From NCBI RefSeq assembly GCF_000471905.2, contig NW_006497560.1:736362-800361 (forward strand): 64,000 nt of DNA, in the 5' to 3' direction. This document shows positions 48,190 to 60,741 of the stretch, in pieces. The notes beneath the pieces were generated by a model. It worked only from the letters and a program-made list of their open reading frames with translations, made no database searches and was not told the DNA's origin. A program made the translations under genes and the position numbers. The stretch comes from Amborella trichopoda (taxonomy: Eukaryota > Streptophyta > Magnoliopsida > Amborellales > Amborellaceae). The stretch's first letter is position 1. Every line of letters begins with the position of its first letter.

Positions 48190-49440
48190 AGCCTACCCCT
48201 TACAGGGTATAGTAATGAGTGTTGGAAGGTATTTTTCATCAACATGAAGTCCCCGCTCAATAAAGGCCTAGCAAGTAGTGGAAATTTAGAAAGTCTTAGA
48301 GCAGCCCCAGAACGGGCCAAGATCTTCATGACATCTCTCAAGAGTCTCCTACCAAGTTTTGTCGTATTCCGACATGTCTAAAGCAGTGCAAACTGAGAAA
48401 AAATTCCAGCAGAATTGGCCTCTAGCACCCTGACACGGACCCTATAACTAGAGCTACATTTTAACATCTCAAATTGTTGCTGGACCATAACCATTGGATT
48501 CGGCACGGTTGAAAACCCCCAAGGGTCAAGTTTCAGCCCAAACAGATACTCCAGGAACAAGTTATAGGTGAAAGAGTGAAATCGGAGGAGTCGCACACTA
48601 TTCCTGTGTGGCCACCCTACAACACTACACCATTAAAGGGACAGTCACGACCAGTGACTTTTGATGCTCATATCTCGGTCGTCCCATGTCAGATCGTGCT
48701 CAAATTTGGTGAGCATGTTCTTCTAGTCAAGACGAACGATTCGATATGTGGCACGCCTCGTAATGATACCCGAGCGTAAAGAAAAGCTAGAGAGAAGTTG
48801 TTGATTCGTGAAGAAAGTTCATGAAATTCAGCAGCGTCGTGCCTTGCTCGAGCGACCAAATCATGCCATTCAGTAGCCCGATCGACGCGAGACTAATTCC
48901 ATTGTGGGCGTAAGGTCTCAGGCCATCTCTGACCCGAACCCCATACATGATGAACGGTCAGATTCTACATACGAGGCCGACAAATAGAAGGTAAATTCCA
49001 TCATCGAAATCCTTGATTCCTGTCAAAATTCCAAACTTACAAAATCTTCGTTTGGCCACGGAATCGAGCTACGTTTGGTGCCCCATGATAGTAACGGCAT
49101 GCACAATGTGATTCAACGAAGAAAACACAGAAAAACATCAAGGAATGAACACACTATCGATTCGAAGTTTCAAGATCTACTCAAACTTCAAGTCACATGA
49201 TCATGCACTAAAGACACAATCCATGGCTCGAAGTTGATATCAAATCGATCGCCATGCTGAGCCCTACAAGAAAAGAATCATCTTACGATTAACCGGGCAT
49301 CCGAACGACTCTGGATCAGTCATACAAGAACACGCAAGTCTTAGGGCAACACAGGGACTGTTCTGGAATTCCACAACTTGTTAGGAATGGGCAAATATGT
49401 CATTTTGCACCCCATTTTCAAATTTCTTTTAAATCAATTT
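48190..49440 (+). repeat. Internal partial copy of the LTR U3
   Basis: Collinear with 44990-46200 and 61860-63140. Shared strings include GACATGTCTAAAGCAGTG, TTGGCCTCTAGCACC, GAGAGAAGTTG.TGATTCGTGAAGAA and CATGGCTCGAAGTTG. It stops just before the TATA box, so it is a promoterless third copy. Confidence 0.85.
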
Positions 49441-49498
49441 AATCTTAATTTCTAGCAATTAGGGTTATTGGTCGTACCCTTCATACATCGATTAGGTC

Positions 49499-50300
49499 AT
49501 GTTTCCCTCAGATTACAAGAAAGGGAAATTTCCTTTATCCAACGGAACCACGGCCCTAAACCAGCATATTGCCCACTTTCAGGCAGCATGTCGAGAAACA
49601 GCGGCTGACGAGAGACTTCTTCCCCATCAGTTTGTTTAAACCCTTGACGGCCCAGCCTTTCAACGATATGCTCGACTTTCTCCAAACTCAGTGCATACAT
49701 GGGAAGAGATGGAGAAATTGTTCTATCAGTGCTTCTATGAGGTCGAGAGAGAGGTCCAAACTATCGAGCTTCTCACCTTGATTCAAGATCCCGATGAGCC
49801 CGTGGACCAGTTCATATCAAGATGGATAAATTTTACCGCTCACCATCCCAATCCTATGCCTGGGAAGGAACCAGTCCAAACTTGTGTGTGCAACATGCGA
49901 CTTGAAATTGCTCTATACGTCGAGGCCTCTAATCCAACTTCTATGTTAGAGCTGATCTCTAAATCAGTCCGTATAGAAAGTCTATCACGCCACCACGATG
50001 GGTCATGACAATAACCTGCAAGCTCTGGGAACAATCGGGACAATGGCAGCTCTCGGAACAACACACGGGGCAACCAACAAAAAGGAGTAATCAGTGCAGC
50101 CATCACGGTCACTGATCCAAAGGAGGCTCCCTCTCGAACTTTGGACCTCTCCAAAGAGGTGAGCATAGTAAAGAAAATGCCTTAGGCAGGCAAGCAACAA
50201 CAATCATACAATCGAGTACCCCTGCCGGCGAATCTTAATCTAAATGATTGTTTCACCAGGCATAGGAACAAGGTCTACCCCATTGAGAAGGAATGGGTCC
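49499..50300 (+). pseudogene. Gypsy gag (capsid part), decayed
   Basis: Begins ATG at 49499 with MFPSDYKKGKFPLSNGTTAL, then a DERLLPHQFV block ending in a stop. The following frame carries WEEMEKLFYQCFYEVEREVQ, PVDQFISRWINF and MRLEIALYVEASNPTSMLEL, the retrotransposon gag signature. Another stop comes near 50006. Confidence 0.8.
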
Positions 50301-50389
50301 CTGCACTATTCCTATTATTGTTGGAACAAAACACGATCAAGCTTCCAGAAGCCAAGTTCCTTGAACAAGCTGGGCTTGATACTCAGGCA

Positions 50390-50760
50390 AATTATTGTGC
50401 CTACCATCGAAGGATCAATCACCCCACAGATAATTCTACACGCTAAAGATATAATATAAGCCCTGATCCAGGAGGGCATATAAAGCTTGAAGACTTAAAG
50501 AAGGTCTTCGGGACAGCAGAAGCCTCTCACGCAGTAACCATCTAAGAAGAAGACGAAGCCCCCGGTATCCTTCACACCTTCTTTGTTATAATGCTTCATG
50601 AAGGCATAATCACACCGAAGCCCGCAAGGCAACCCCGACGCCTTGTTCAGGGGACTGAGGACTGTTGGTGCCTGTATCATCTGATATGGGGCCACTACCT
50701 AGGGGAATGCACTAGTTTCTATGATATATTCGCAAAGAAAATGTGAGAATATTAGGAGTT
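50390..50760 (+). pseudogene. Gag with two CxxHx4Hx4C zinc knuckles
   Basis: First knuckle 50396-50437: C-A-Y-H, then H, with the last Cys changed to Ser. Second knuckle 50669-50710 reads CLYHLIWGHYLGEC and is intact. Paired knuckles with His at the second and third positions are typical of one group of plant Ty3/gypsy gag proteins. A stop separates them. Confidence 0.7.
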
Positions 50761-50945
50761 TTATAACGTCCCAGTAAGTGATCCCCAAGCCACTGCTTCG
50801 CTGATACAAGAGGATCTCCTAACACAAGACCTTCCTAATAATGATTCAGACTCTGCTGAACCCTTGACTTCTCAGCAATGGATAGTCCACCATGGGCAAA
50901 GTAGACTCAAGTCCTTAAGTCGAGAAGCAGTTCATCAAGCTAAGG

Positions 50946-51885
50946 TTGTTCACAAGCCTAGCGAGACGAATCAAACACCAAAAGAAAACCAAAAAGAGAC
51001 GGGCACCAAGGGTTTCTCCCCGGAGAAACAAGACGGTTCAACTGCCAGTTGAGCCGGAATTTCTCTGGCCCCTTCCCCCATTGTCATTCTTACTAGATTT
51101 TATCCCTAGCACGATCCTCCTTCCTTCTCATCAAGAGGACGTTCTTACGCCATCTTCCACTCAAAGCACGTCAAATGAGGGTGACAACGTTAAAAGCACT
51201 CCCCAACGATCTAAGCATGGGAAAGACCTAAAAGACTCCCTGCACACGTCCAACCCTAGTGATGACGTAAAAAGCAGCCTATATCGGTGTGATGAGGGGA
51301 ACAAACTTAAAAGTCCCCCACTTTCTGATGCTTCTCCTTCTTCTTCTACTTCTCATATTTCTTCTTCTATGTCTCCTGCAGGTACAATCTTGAAATGTCT
51401 AGACTTCGAGGCTCTCAACAGAGAATTCGAAGGGATCAGCATCAGCAAGACACAATGGAAACGATTGAGAAAGACCCTGGCACAGGCAGCAGGATTCCTA
51501 ACATTTGCTGATACCATGGCAGTCAAAGCCAAGGCAGATCTACCTTCTTCAAAGAAGCACAAAAAAGTTGAAGCCAAAAAAACCCCAGTGGCCCCCTGAT
51601 GCAGAGAAAATCCCGAGAGCATCACCCATCATGGGGCAGATAAATCTCAGATCGGGGAGGACACTGCAACCTCCACCGCAGAAGTCGAGCACCTTGAAGT
51701 TTCCTAGTCCGCCACTGCCCCCTAATCCAAAGACTAATCTGCCTATCTTACAGCTCTCTAGGCTCCTTCCCAATCCCAATACCTCAAATAATCCACCTAT
51801 TCTCCAATTCCCTGGGACACCTCTAATCCCATATCCTCAATCACTTCCAAAACCTCAAACCTCCATCACCTGAACTAAGCCTGTT
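50946..51885 (+). pseudogene. Gag-protease linker
   Basis: Charged and Ser/Pro-rich. A 217-codon frame ends at 51599, and an overlapping frame gives QINLRSGRTLQPPP, matching the IxLRSG(R/K)T segment that precedes protease in plant gypsy polyproteins. One frameshift is implied near 51560-51640, and a stop comes at 51871. Confidence 0.65.
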
Positions 51886-53503
51886 GTGCAATCGAGTCAG
51901 CCGACAGGCCAAAATAAACCTCTTCCACCCAAACCTGCTCCTCAACCCAACATACCACCCAAACAAGCACAATGCCTTGATCAAGAAAAGGTGAAATATG
52001 ATGTGATAAGGCATCTACGGAAGCTTTCAGCTCTCCTTAGTATCTATAACGCCCTCATGCTCTCGAAGGATTACCGGATGGCTTTGATTCAGGCTTTCTC
52101 TAACCCAGAGGTGTACGAGAATAGAGTAGAACCTATTAAAGTGGACCCGACGATTTTAGAAGGATGTATGCCAATCACCTTTTCAGAGGATGATCTGCAG
52201 CTGGCAGAAAAGTTTCATAATCGCCCTCTCTTTGTCACTGGCGAATTACATGCATGCCCCATCAATCGAATTATGTTAGATGGAGGGTCGGCAGTCAACC
52301 TTATTCCAAGGAGGATCCTTACTCGATTAGGGTTAGGGTCCGAAGATCTTACTCCGACCCACATCATAGTTCATTAACCAGTCAGGAGAGAAGCCAGCTG
52401 GCACAGTTCGCCTTCTTTTTAAGATCTATGAGCTGAACTATTACGCTCAGGTTCATGTAGTCGACACTGACACTTTCTACAACATTCTCCTTGATCGGCC
52501 ATGGCTCCATGACCAAGGGTGGTTCCATCGACGTTGCACCAATGCTTCAAGTATAGCCGAGATGGGAGACATCATACGGTTTATGTTGACAAAAGACCAT
52601 TCCTTGTATCTGAAACTCACTACGACGATGCTAAATATTACTTCACAGATATGGTGTCGCCTCAGAAGCTGAATGATGAAGGTCACAAGTCTACAATGAA
52701 GATAGCATCTTCGCCTCATGACGATGTTGATGATCCTGGGAGAACATTGGTGAACATGTTCAGAGAGGAGGAAAGGCAGGGCAGAATTTTACCTCTAACC
52801 CCTATTCATTCTAACGTCCCAACCATCATCCCTGAAGAAACTCCTTCACTTGAAAAGGAGACCTCGCCCTCTGCCCCCACTTCTGAGCCACCTTGGCTAG
52901 AAAATGAATCAGAGGTCCTTCCTGAGATTGAGCAAGTCAAGGGGATAGAGTTCCCAGCTCCAAAGATCACCTATACGCCGGACCATCAAAAAGTCCTGCA
53001 TACCCCTATTGCACTCGTGAATGCAGAAGTGGCACACCACGAAAGATTCTTTAAAATCCGGTTGCTATAAGCATAGACGTTGCTCCTTGCACCAGTGATT
53101 AGCAGCAAGTTCTATTCTTCCCGGGTCTGGCGAGAGGAGAGAAGTTTGAAAAAGGGCAATCTTCTTCCCCTCAAGGGCAGGATCCCCTAGCAAACTTAAG
53201 AAGTGAAGTTCGCAGTCTCCAGAGTCAAATGGAGATCATGCATATCGCTTCAAAACATCTCAAGGAGTTCGTGCTTGAGACCAAAAGCTATGATGGGTTT
53301 GAAGTGAATGCACCTCTAAAGAGGCCAAAGCCCCTCCTGACTGGACTATCTATAGTGAGCAGGCTCACCAAATGATGAGGAAAATGAACTATGATCCCTT
53401 GGTCAATCAAATATTAAGAGGAGAAAAACCAATGACTCCCCATTTCGAAGCTATACAAGCCACAACAGCCCATCATGTGGCTAAACAAGGCCTAGGGTAT
53501 TAA
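51886..53503 (+). pseudogene. Gypsy aspartic protease and downstream segment
   Basis: YDVIRHLRKLSALLSIYNAL and MLSKDYRMALIQAFSNPEVY lead into HNRPLFVTGEL and the active site LDGGSAVNLIP (about 52275-52307). After a break at 52375 the family's VVPSTLHQCFKY (52519 on) and THYDDAKYYF follow, then an acidic Pro-rich stretch. A G-patch-like end (AHQMMRKMNYD ... KQGLGY, 53365-53502) is visible. Nothing resembling RT comes after it. Confidence 0.8.
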
Positions 53504-53603
53504 TATATTGAGAGGCGTTAAAAAAAAATCACATGAAGTGCAGCAAAGTAAGAGGATAATGAAATCATACAGCAAAGTCAACCAGAAGAGAAAAAAAAAA
53601 CAC

Positions 53604-53609
53604 TTTATT
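53604..53609 (-). terminator. Poly(A) signal of the antisense unit
   Basis: TTTATT on +, that is AATAAA on the minus strand, 25 bp beyond the antisense stop codon (53634-53636). Confidence 0.6.
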
Positions 53610-53633
53610 CATCAATTAAAACTTTTACAAGTG

Positions 53634-56600
53634 CTAATAAAAGAAAAGACATTTTAAAAAATGATCAATTATCCTATTGATCTCTGCGTTACACGCCACA
53701 AGAGAAGTCTTGGTGCCCCAGACACGCTCTTTCAGTTCGACCACCATTTGGGTCTCCTCCTCCATCGTCGCGGTTTCGGACTAAATGGTGCAGGCAAGTT
53801 CAGACAAATATGTAACCAAAGAGGCCTCCATGGCCCTCCTTTGAATCATCTTCGTCTCAAGACCAGCAAATTACTGCCTCAATATTCGCATCTCTTCTCT
53901 TATTTCGAGCATTCTCTTGTAGCTACCTTGCACATCCCTCTTGAGATCCTGCTGATGGCCAGTCATTGTGGCCTTCTTCTCAGTGTAAGAATCTATCTTC
54001 TCACGACGATGCAAGATTGACCCCTCCAAGGAGGCTAGTCTGATGATTTCCACCTTATTATGTAGTATTCCCGACCGCCAGTTCTCCAACTGATTTAGGG
54101 TTGCATCAAAATGGGAAAGGACTTCTGGTGCACTCCCAACCGCAGCAATCACAGTAAATTCCCTCAGTTTGATCAAAGCCTTGCCCAACTCATAGAAAGG
54201 TAGCTCTCTTAAACCCTGAAGGCCTGCTCGAAGCATGCCTGCAATCATACCAGAAACCCTAGCCCAAGATGGTGCTGTTGGGATTACGACTACTGAAGAG
54301 GCTTCGGCTTCAAAGGACTGAACCTGTCGAAGTGATAACCATCTAAGCCATTGGCTCCTCTGGAACGATAGCAAAGTCCAGAGCTTCTTTCCCCGCATAT
54401 TCAGAAGCAGCCCCAACCTCAACCTGCCTGGGTTCTTCAATACTAGCCTCACTGCCTTGACCCTCGCTTATAGGGGCCTCCACTTATGTCTTAGCAGCTT
54501 CCAAAGAAACATGTTCCCCATGCTTCTCACCCTCCTGAACTGCCATGTCAACATTGGCAAGTTCAGAAGCTGCCTCTTCCCTTGGGCCTTCGCTAATCGT
54601 CGATTTAGCCCCAGCCATGGCTTCTTCCATCTGGCCTGCACCCTTAGCAGCCAGAACCTCAGCCACGAAAATTTCAACCCCTTCAACTTCATGATCAGTG
54701 CCCTTGGGGGCAGCGGCCTCTTGGTACTGAGGGGCAACATTAACTACAGGCCCTTCTTCTTCAATCATAACCTTTGCCTCAGTGGGGGCATTAAACTCCT
54801 GAAGCACAGAGGCAACATCGGCATCAGATTCCTTTCCTTGAGAAGTTGCTTCGGGACCTCCAGCCTCATCAGTCTCCATCGGAGATGGCCCTGACCCTTG
54901 GACTCAGAGGCACCTCCCCAAGTTTTGGAGTCACTTCTCGGTCAAAAGGAATAACAATGGGCTCAGAAGGGCTGGAGTTGTTTGCTTCAGTCTCTGAAGA
55001 AGAAGAAGATAATTCAGGAGAGACAGAAAATGGTAGATAAAGTGCAGAAGATGACACAGGTGAAGTTGCTAAATGATCAGAGGCAGAAGAGCTACCTCCT
55101 GGTTTTGAGATCACAGGAAGATTGACACCCCTACGCCTCCGAGTATGCCCACTAACTGGAGACGACACACGAATGTCAGTAGCGGTGGAGCATTTTCTTT
55201 TCTTTCCCCCTACCAGAGAAGGAGCGGCTGCTTTAGAATTCCCCCTTGAGAGGGGCCTTCAGCCAGTCTACTATGAGGACCACTCTCAATCAGTGCGTTC
55301 AGGTCCTCTGTGGGACGCTTCTCATAACCAAGGACCTGTCAGCCCTCATCCCATTCAAATATGGAACTGAGTTTATCAAAGACGCTCCCAGTTCTCTGTT
55401 TGATGGCTGGAAATTCCGATGAGATATCATCGGTCGCTATCACTCGAGGGATATTCCAAGACAAAGACTTCGTCAGTCATTTCTAGACATGTGGACCAAG
55501 CGGTCTGTATGTGTTCTGGCAACCAACACTCGCGGTGAGTCCCAAGCTCTTAAGCTTTCCCTGTGTTCACCTTGCCTCGGAGCTTTTCGAAAAACACAGA
55601 GAAGGGACAACTTTCATCGAGCCCATGCTGATGGGCGAAGCGGTGGGGGAAATACCCCTCTTGTCTGGCCTTGTGTGGAGTCTGATAAGGCAGAACTCCT
55701 CCTCTAATGCTCAAGATGAATATGAGCTCCCTAATGGTTGTTGAGGTTTCGTTTAGCTCCTTCTCCAATTCATCAATGAAAGCGCGATTGGTGAAACTCC
55801 CGATCGAAATGGGACCCGCTGCATGTTTAAGGAGTCATTCCCAAATAAAATCTGAGCTCCCCCTGGGGTATGGAAGATAGCCTTTTGGTTAGCAATCCTC
55901 ATTAAGAAGGGCCATAGTTTACCCCCCGGGCTCTGGTTCTTGACATAGATGTCAGGGAAATAGGCCCCTAGCCAACCGTACACATAACGCAGGGGGAATG
56001 GAGTCTTAAAATCTCCCGGAAATACCTCTCCTCCTACAATGTCATTTCCTCCCTCTTTGCGTTTGTAGGCCTTTCCACGGGAGATGGCCCCCAAGCCATG
56101 GTAAATATTACACAAGACTGGTTGAGCAAGGGCATACTCACGCCCTTTGGCCATGTCGCAGGCTACATACAATACGCCTAGACAAATGTCGTTTGCCCAT
56201 CCATAGAGCATGAACTTGCATAAAAATAAGGCCATATATGCGGCCAAAAAGACACAGTCATCGCTGGTCTCATATTGATACACGGGAGGCGTCCCCTTTA
56301 CAACTGCCTTCCCTTTTCCTCTCGAAGTACCCCGACCGCCTTCAGGATAGTCCCCACGAAAGAATTTCACCTATTCAGTGAAGGTGACCCGACAATTGCT
56401 AGCCTTGGCATGGATCAATTGATAAGCCTCGAAAATCTTTTGAAGACTGGCAGGTGGTTCTTCGTCCCCCAAGCTAGCACCACCAAGGATGACCGAGTTC
56501 TAGGGCATGAACTCGTCATACATGGCCCCGATCATCAGAAGGCCCCCAATAAAATGAAGATCTAGGAAAGAGATTCATGCTTCCCCATGCTCAAGAAGCC

Positions 56601-57083
56601 ATGCATTGCTAACGTGACTCCATGTCTCAAGAAGCACTTTCACAGTATTGGAGCACCGATCATAGTAACTGCCCGAAGCACGTTCAAGGATGCTTCTATG
56701 CGACACCAACACCTTGGCGGTCCAGGAGGAGTATCCTCTCAAATATTGCCCCCTGTATTCGAAGGCCTTTTCCCGACCATGTTAGTAGCCCCCATACCAT
56801 TCATTTCCCTAGGGTAGTCAAGTTTTCCCCATAAGCTATATTCATGTGCATAAAATGAAGTAGCGCCACCCCTTCTTCAATACTGACATTTCTGTCATTC
56901 CCCTCGCAAACTTCAAAACGAATGGGGTCAGTAATGAAAGTGACATTGAGAGGCCACTCTGGTCGGTATACTGGCTTGGTCAGCCAAATGGGCTCACCCC
57001 TTGATAGAGCCTCACCAGTAAAATCATCGATACCAACCTCTCCACTTCCTTACGTCAGAAATTCGGTAAGAAGGACCAGCCAT
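53634..57083 (-). pseudogene. Antisense plant-mobile-domain / coiled-coil gene
   Basis: Minus strand, start candidate ATG at 57083-57081 (MAGPSYRISDVRKWRGWYR). Mobile-domain-like segments follow: EPIWLTKPVYRPEWPLNVTF, VKVLLETWSHVSNAWLLEHG, ASLQKIFEAYQLIHAKASN, then a 205-codon frame (56370-55753) with FLAAYMALFLCKFML and AKGREYALAQPVLCNIYHGL, resembling the aminotransferase-like plant mobile domain. After it come a Ser/Glu-rich region (55168-54484) and a coiled-coil-rich end (54452-53634). At least two in-frame TAG codons and several shifts interrupt it. Some Tat-group elements are known to carry antisense genes; its role is unknown. Confidence 0.75.
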
Positions 57084-57129
57084 TATAAAGGGCTCAATGA
57101 TTCAAATCAAACGTTGCTAAGGCATTGGA

Positions 57130-57470
57130 TTAGCGTCGGCTGTGCATTCAAACCTTAGTGTCGGCTGGCCACTCAAACCTTAGTGCTGGTTGGCCACTCA
57201 AACCTTAGCACCGCCTGTGTCCACTAACCATTAGCGCAGGCTGAGTCCACGAAAGCTTAGTGTTGGCTGTGTCTACCAACGCTTAGCGCCGATTGTGTCC
57301 GCTAACGCTTAGCGCCGACTAGGTTTGCAAAAGTATAAGTGTCAGCTATGTCTGCCAATGCTTAGCGCCGGTTGTATCTGCTGATGCTTAGCGCCGACTA
57401 TGTTTGCCAATGTCTAGCACTGGCTGTGTTTGCCAACGTCTAACGCCGGCTGTGTTCAAATCTATCACAT
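57130..57470. repeat. Tandem array of ~30-bp GCGCCGRCTGTGT units
   Basis: About eleven units such as CTTAGCGCCGACTATGTTTG and CTTAGCGCCGATTGTGTCCG. Same core as one arm of the LTR hairpins. On the antisense unit it would lie in the 5' leader. Confidence 0.85.
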
Positions 57471-58209
57471 GTGCCATGGATTCTACGTGTGACACCTCGA
57501 TCCCCGCTACGTCGACCTAACAACCATCGTCACAACACACCAACGAATGAAAACTATCGCCATGTCCTTTTGCACTGCCTAACACAAAAGCGAATAACAA
57601 CCATCGCCACATCCTTCTGTGCCTAACACACGAGCGAATGACAACCGTTCGCCTTCCCTGCGACGGTCCACCTCTTGGGACGATTCATTCCCTGTCTTTT
57701 CGATTTCTCACCGGAACTTCTCTTCCCCGTTGAAAAACCTCTGCAAGGCCACCAAAGACACCGGGAAACCACCTAAGCCCTAAGAAAAACTCCCAAAACA
57801 CACTAAAATTCCCACTACTGCACTTCCCGCCTCTTCAACCTATAAAACCATGGTCGGGATTCACTATTTCCTAGGCAAAACCCCTTGCACTCACTGAGAA
57901 ATTGTTGAAACCAGGGTAGCTCTTTTCTCTTGCCTAAATCACAACTGGAATTCACTGATTCCCTGGTGAGCTCCCCTTTTTCCATTGATTCCCGGGCAAA
58001 AAATCTCCATGTTTATTACTTTTTCTCACTCTCCTCCTGCAAACTTCACCAATCCCCGGCAGACTTCTGCTTGCCAAAACCTTCCCTGTAAAAACCTTGC
58101 CGGAATCCTTAGTTGCCGGAGCTTCCACCACAAACTCTGCTCACTGTTAAACAAATTTTGTTTAAGTTTTTACCTTTGGTGAAAAGTGGGGAAAATGGAG
58201 TTTTACCCC
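57471..58209 (-). other. Leader region of the antisense unit
   Basis: No reading frame of note. On the opposite strand CCTATAAAACC (57839-57849) could also serve as a TATA box, so the direction of transcription here is not settled by sequence alone. Confidence 0.45.
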
Positions 58210-58220
58210 CTTATATAGCC
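58210..58220 (-). promoter_or_regulatory. Candidate TATA box of the antisense unit
   Basis: Minus strand GGCTATATAAG, a near-ideal plant TATA box, followed by a leader and, about 1.1 kb on, the start of the mobile-domain gene. Confidence 0.6.
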
Positions 58221-58324
58221 AATGCTCTCCCCAAAATGCCCCTCGCAAATTGGTAATCCCAGCCACGTTCAGCAAATCAAACGACAATGGGCCAAGACCG
58301 AGTCTGGCTCAGCCGAAGCTCAAA

Positions 58325-58720
58325 CACAAACCCATGCCCAACGCCGGCTGTGTGTTCAGAGACTTCAGCGCCGCTTGTTTTGATATTGACTTTAGCGCCG
58401 ACTGTGTGCTCGAAGCCCCAGTGCCGGTTGAGTGCTCAAAGCCCCAACGTCTGCTGCTTTCTCAGTAAACCCAGCGCCGACTATGTGTTCAGACACTCTG
58501 CGCTTCCTGCGTTTCAACAACCCTAGTGTCGGTTGTGTGCTTGGCAACTTAGTGTCGATTGTGTTCACGCGATAGCATGGTCTGTCCTCATCACCGGATG
58601 AGTCGTTAAGAAGCAGTGTTGGCCGTTTTCAACGTTGATTGCATTTTCGAAGACTCATTGCCGGCTGAGCACTCACAAGAAATAATGGTTGCTGCACCTG
58701 ACGCCGACTGTATTTTAAGC
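58325..58720. repeat. Second array of GCGCCGRCTGTGT units
   Basis: About ten diverged ~33-bp units (CAGCGCCGACTATGTGTTCA, CTTTAGCGCCGACTGTGTGC) upstream of the antisense TATA box. Separated from the first array by unique sequence. Confidence 0.75.
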
Positions 58721-58959
58721 AACTTAGGCTGAAGCCGTGTGTGTCCTATTGCTATCCCCAGTGAGGTTTCACCTTGAATCTGACCTATTAAACCTAGGTC
58801 AATCAAAAGCGGGTCATGACTTCTCATCCCCAGTAGAAGTGTCATACTCGTACTATAGCCTATTATCCCTAGTGGAGTTAGGGTATTTTTGCTACTGCAA
58901 CCCCTAGTGGTGCCTCATGCTTATTTATTTTGTCCTCAAGGATATAAAAGACCCACATT

Positions 58960-60620
58960 TGTCTCTTAATCCTTAGTGAAGTTCGCTTCCATTCGCCATC
59001 CCTTGCTGGACCACCATCTCCATTTGAGCCCTCTGCTTGTGAATAGCCTTTAACTGTTGTCCCCAGTGAGTCAGATTGCCATCCACATACCTATTTCCCA
59101 TGGAGCTCCACCTACATGGAAACCCATAGCTATGGTCTAGATGCACGACCTTAAACTGCATGGTTCAAACTATATGACCTTAAACTGTAGCAAAGGTCTA
59201 ATTGCATGACCTTAAACTGCATGGTCCTAACTACATGACCTTAAAACTGCATAGCTATGGTCTAACTGTATGACCCTAAAACTATAGTACACGTCCTAGT
59301 CGCATGACGTTAAAAGGCTCAACACTATGGTCCAAACTATATGACCTTAAATTGTAGTGGAGGTCTAGTTGCACGACCTTAAACTCCTTGGTTCTAGCTG
59401 CATGACTTTAAAACTGCATAGCTATGGTCCAGCTGTATGACCTAAACTATAATACACATCCTAGTTACATGACGTTAAAAGGCTCAGCACCACGGTCCAA
59501 ACTATGCGACTGTAAGCTGTAGCAGAGGTTTAGTTGCATGACCTTAAACCACATGGTCCTAGCTACATGTCTTTAAAACTGCATAGCTATGGTCTAGATG
59601 CACGACCCTAAACTCCATGGTCCAAACGATATGACCTTAAACTGCATGCTCCTAGCTGCATGAATTTAAAACTGCATAGCTATGGTCTAAATGTACGACC
59701 CTAAATTGCATGGTCCAAACTATATGGCCTCAAACTGTAATGGAGGTTTAGTTACACGACCTTAAACTGCATGGTCCTAGCTGCATGACTTTAAAACTGC
59801 ATAACTATAGTCTAGATGCACGACCCTAAACTGTATGGCCCAAACTATATGACCTTAAAATATAGTGGAGGTCTAGTTGCATGACCTTAAACTGCATGGT
59901 CCTAGCTGCATGACTTTAAAACTGCATACTTATGGTCTAGCTGTATGACCTTAAAACTATAGTACACGTCCTAGCCGCATGACCTTAAAAGGCTCAGCAC
60001 CACGGTCCAAACTATATGACCATAAACTGTAGCGGAGGTCTAGTTGCATGACCTTAAACCACATGGTCCTAGTGGCATGACTTTAAAACTACATAACTAT
60101 GGTCCAAGCTATATGACCCCAAACCATAGTTCACGTCCTGACCGGATGATGATAAGCTGCTTTGCACAGGTCTCGAAGGTATGACCATAAACTCACCCCT
60201 GCGTTCGCGCACACCTTTTTACGTGCATCTTCATGCACGTCTTCCTTAACCGACCCATGCATGTGCACTACCTCCCCAGTCAGTCCATTCACTTCATCAT
60301 CCTTCATCATTCCCCAGTGAGTCTCACCTGCGCTCATAAAAAACGACGAACCATACCGCCACCTATACTCGTTGCAAGCTAGTGGATCATCATTTTTCAC
60401 CCACCTTTCATACCTCATTCATCTTTCATAAGTAGCTTTGTGCCATCTCCCCAAAAGTGAGCTAAAACCACTATCCTACTCACTACATGGCCTCTACCAA
60501 CTGCCATCCATCTCCATTATGGTTCAGTTGTATGACCTTAAATTGTAGTGCACGTCTTAGCTGCATGACGTTAAAAGGTTTCGCACAGGTCACGAAGGCG
60601 TGACCTTAAACACGCCTTTA
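58960..60620. repeat. Complex satellite-like array
   Basis: Tens of ~25-30 bp sub-units based on GCATGACCTTAAACTGCATGG and CTATGGTCTAG. Some are grouped into longer periods of about 170 bp marked by CACGTCCTAG (59287, 59457, 59966 and others). No coding capacity. An irregular stretch at 60160-60500 interrupts it. Confidence 0.85.
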
Positions 60621-60741
60621 CAAAAAACAATGAAATAACAGACATGGTGTATACCTTAATAAGGGAACGCCATGAATAAAAATGAGTAAAAGAGTTTCGT
60701 GATTAAAACCCGGGCACGGTGAAAACCTGAAAGGGTATCGT

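Noticed and set aside
54457-54894. 145-codon + frame opposite the antisense gene
   Set aside because: It overlaps the Glu/Ala-rich and coiled-coil coding parts on the minus strand and has no family resemblance.
57839-57849. TATA-like CCTATAAAACC on the + strand
   Set aside because: No coding region or element start follows it on +. Kept only as an alternative to the minus-strand TATA at 58210-58220.
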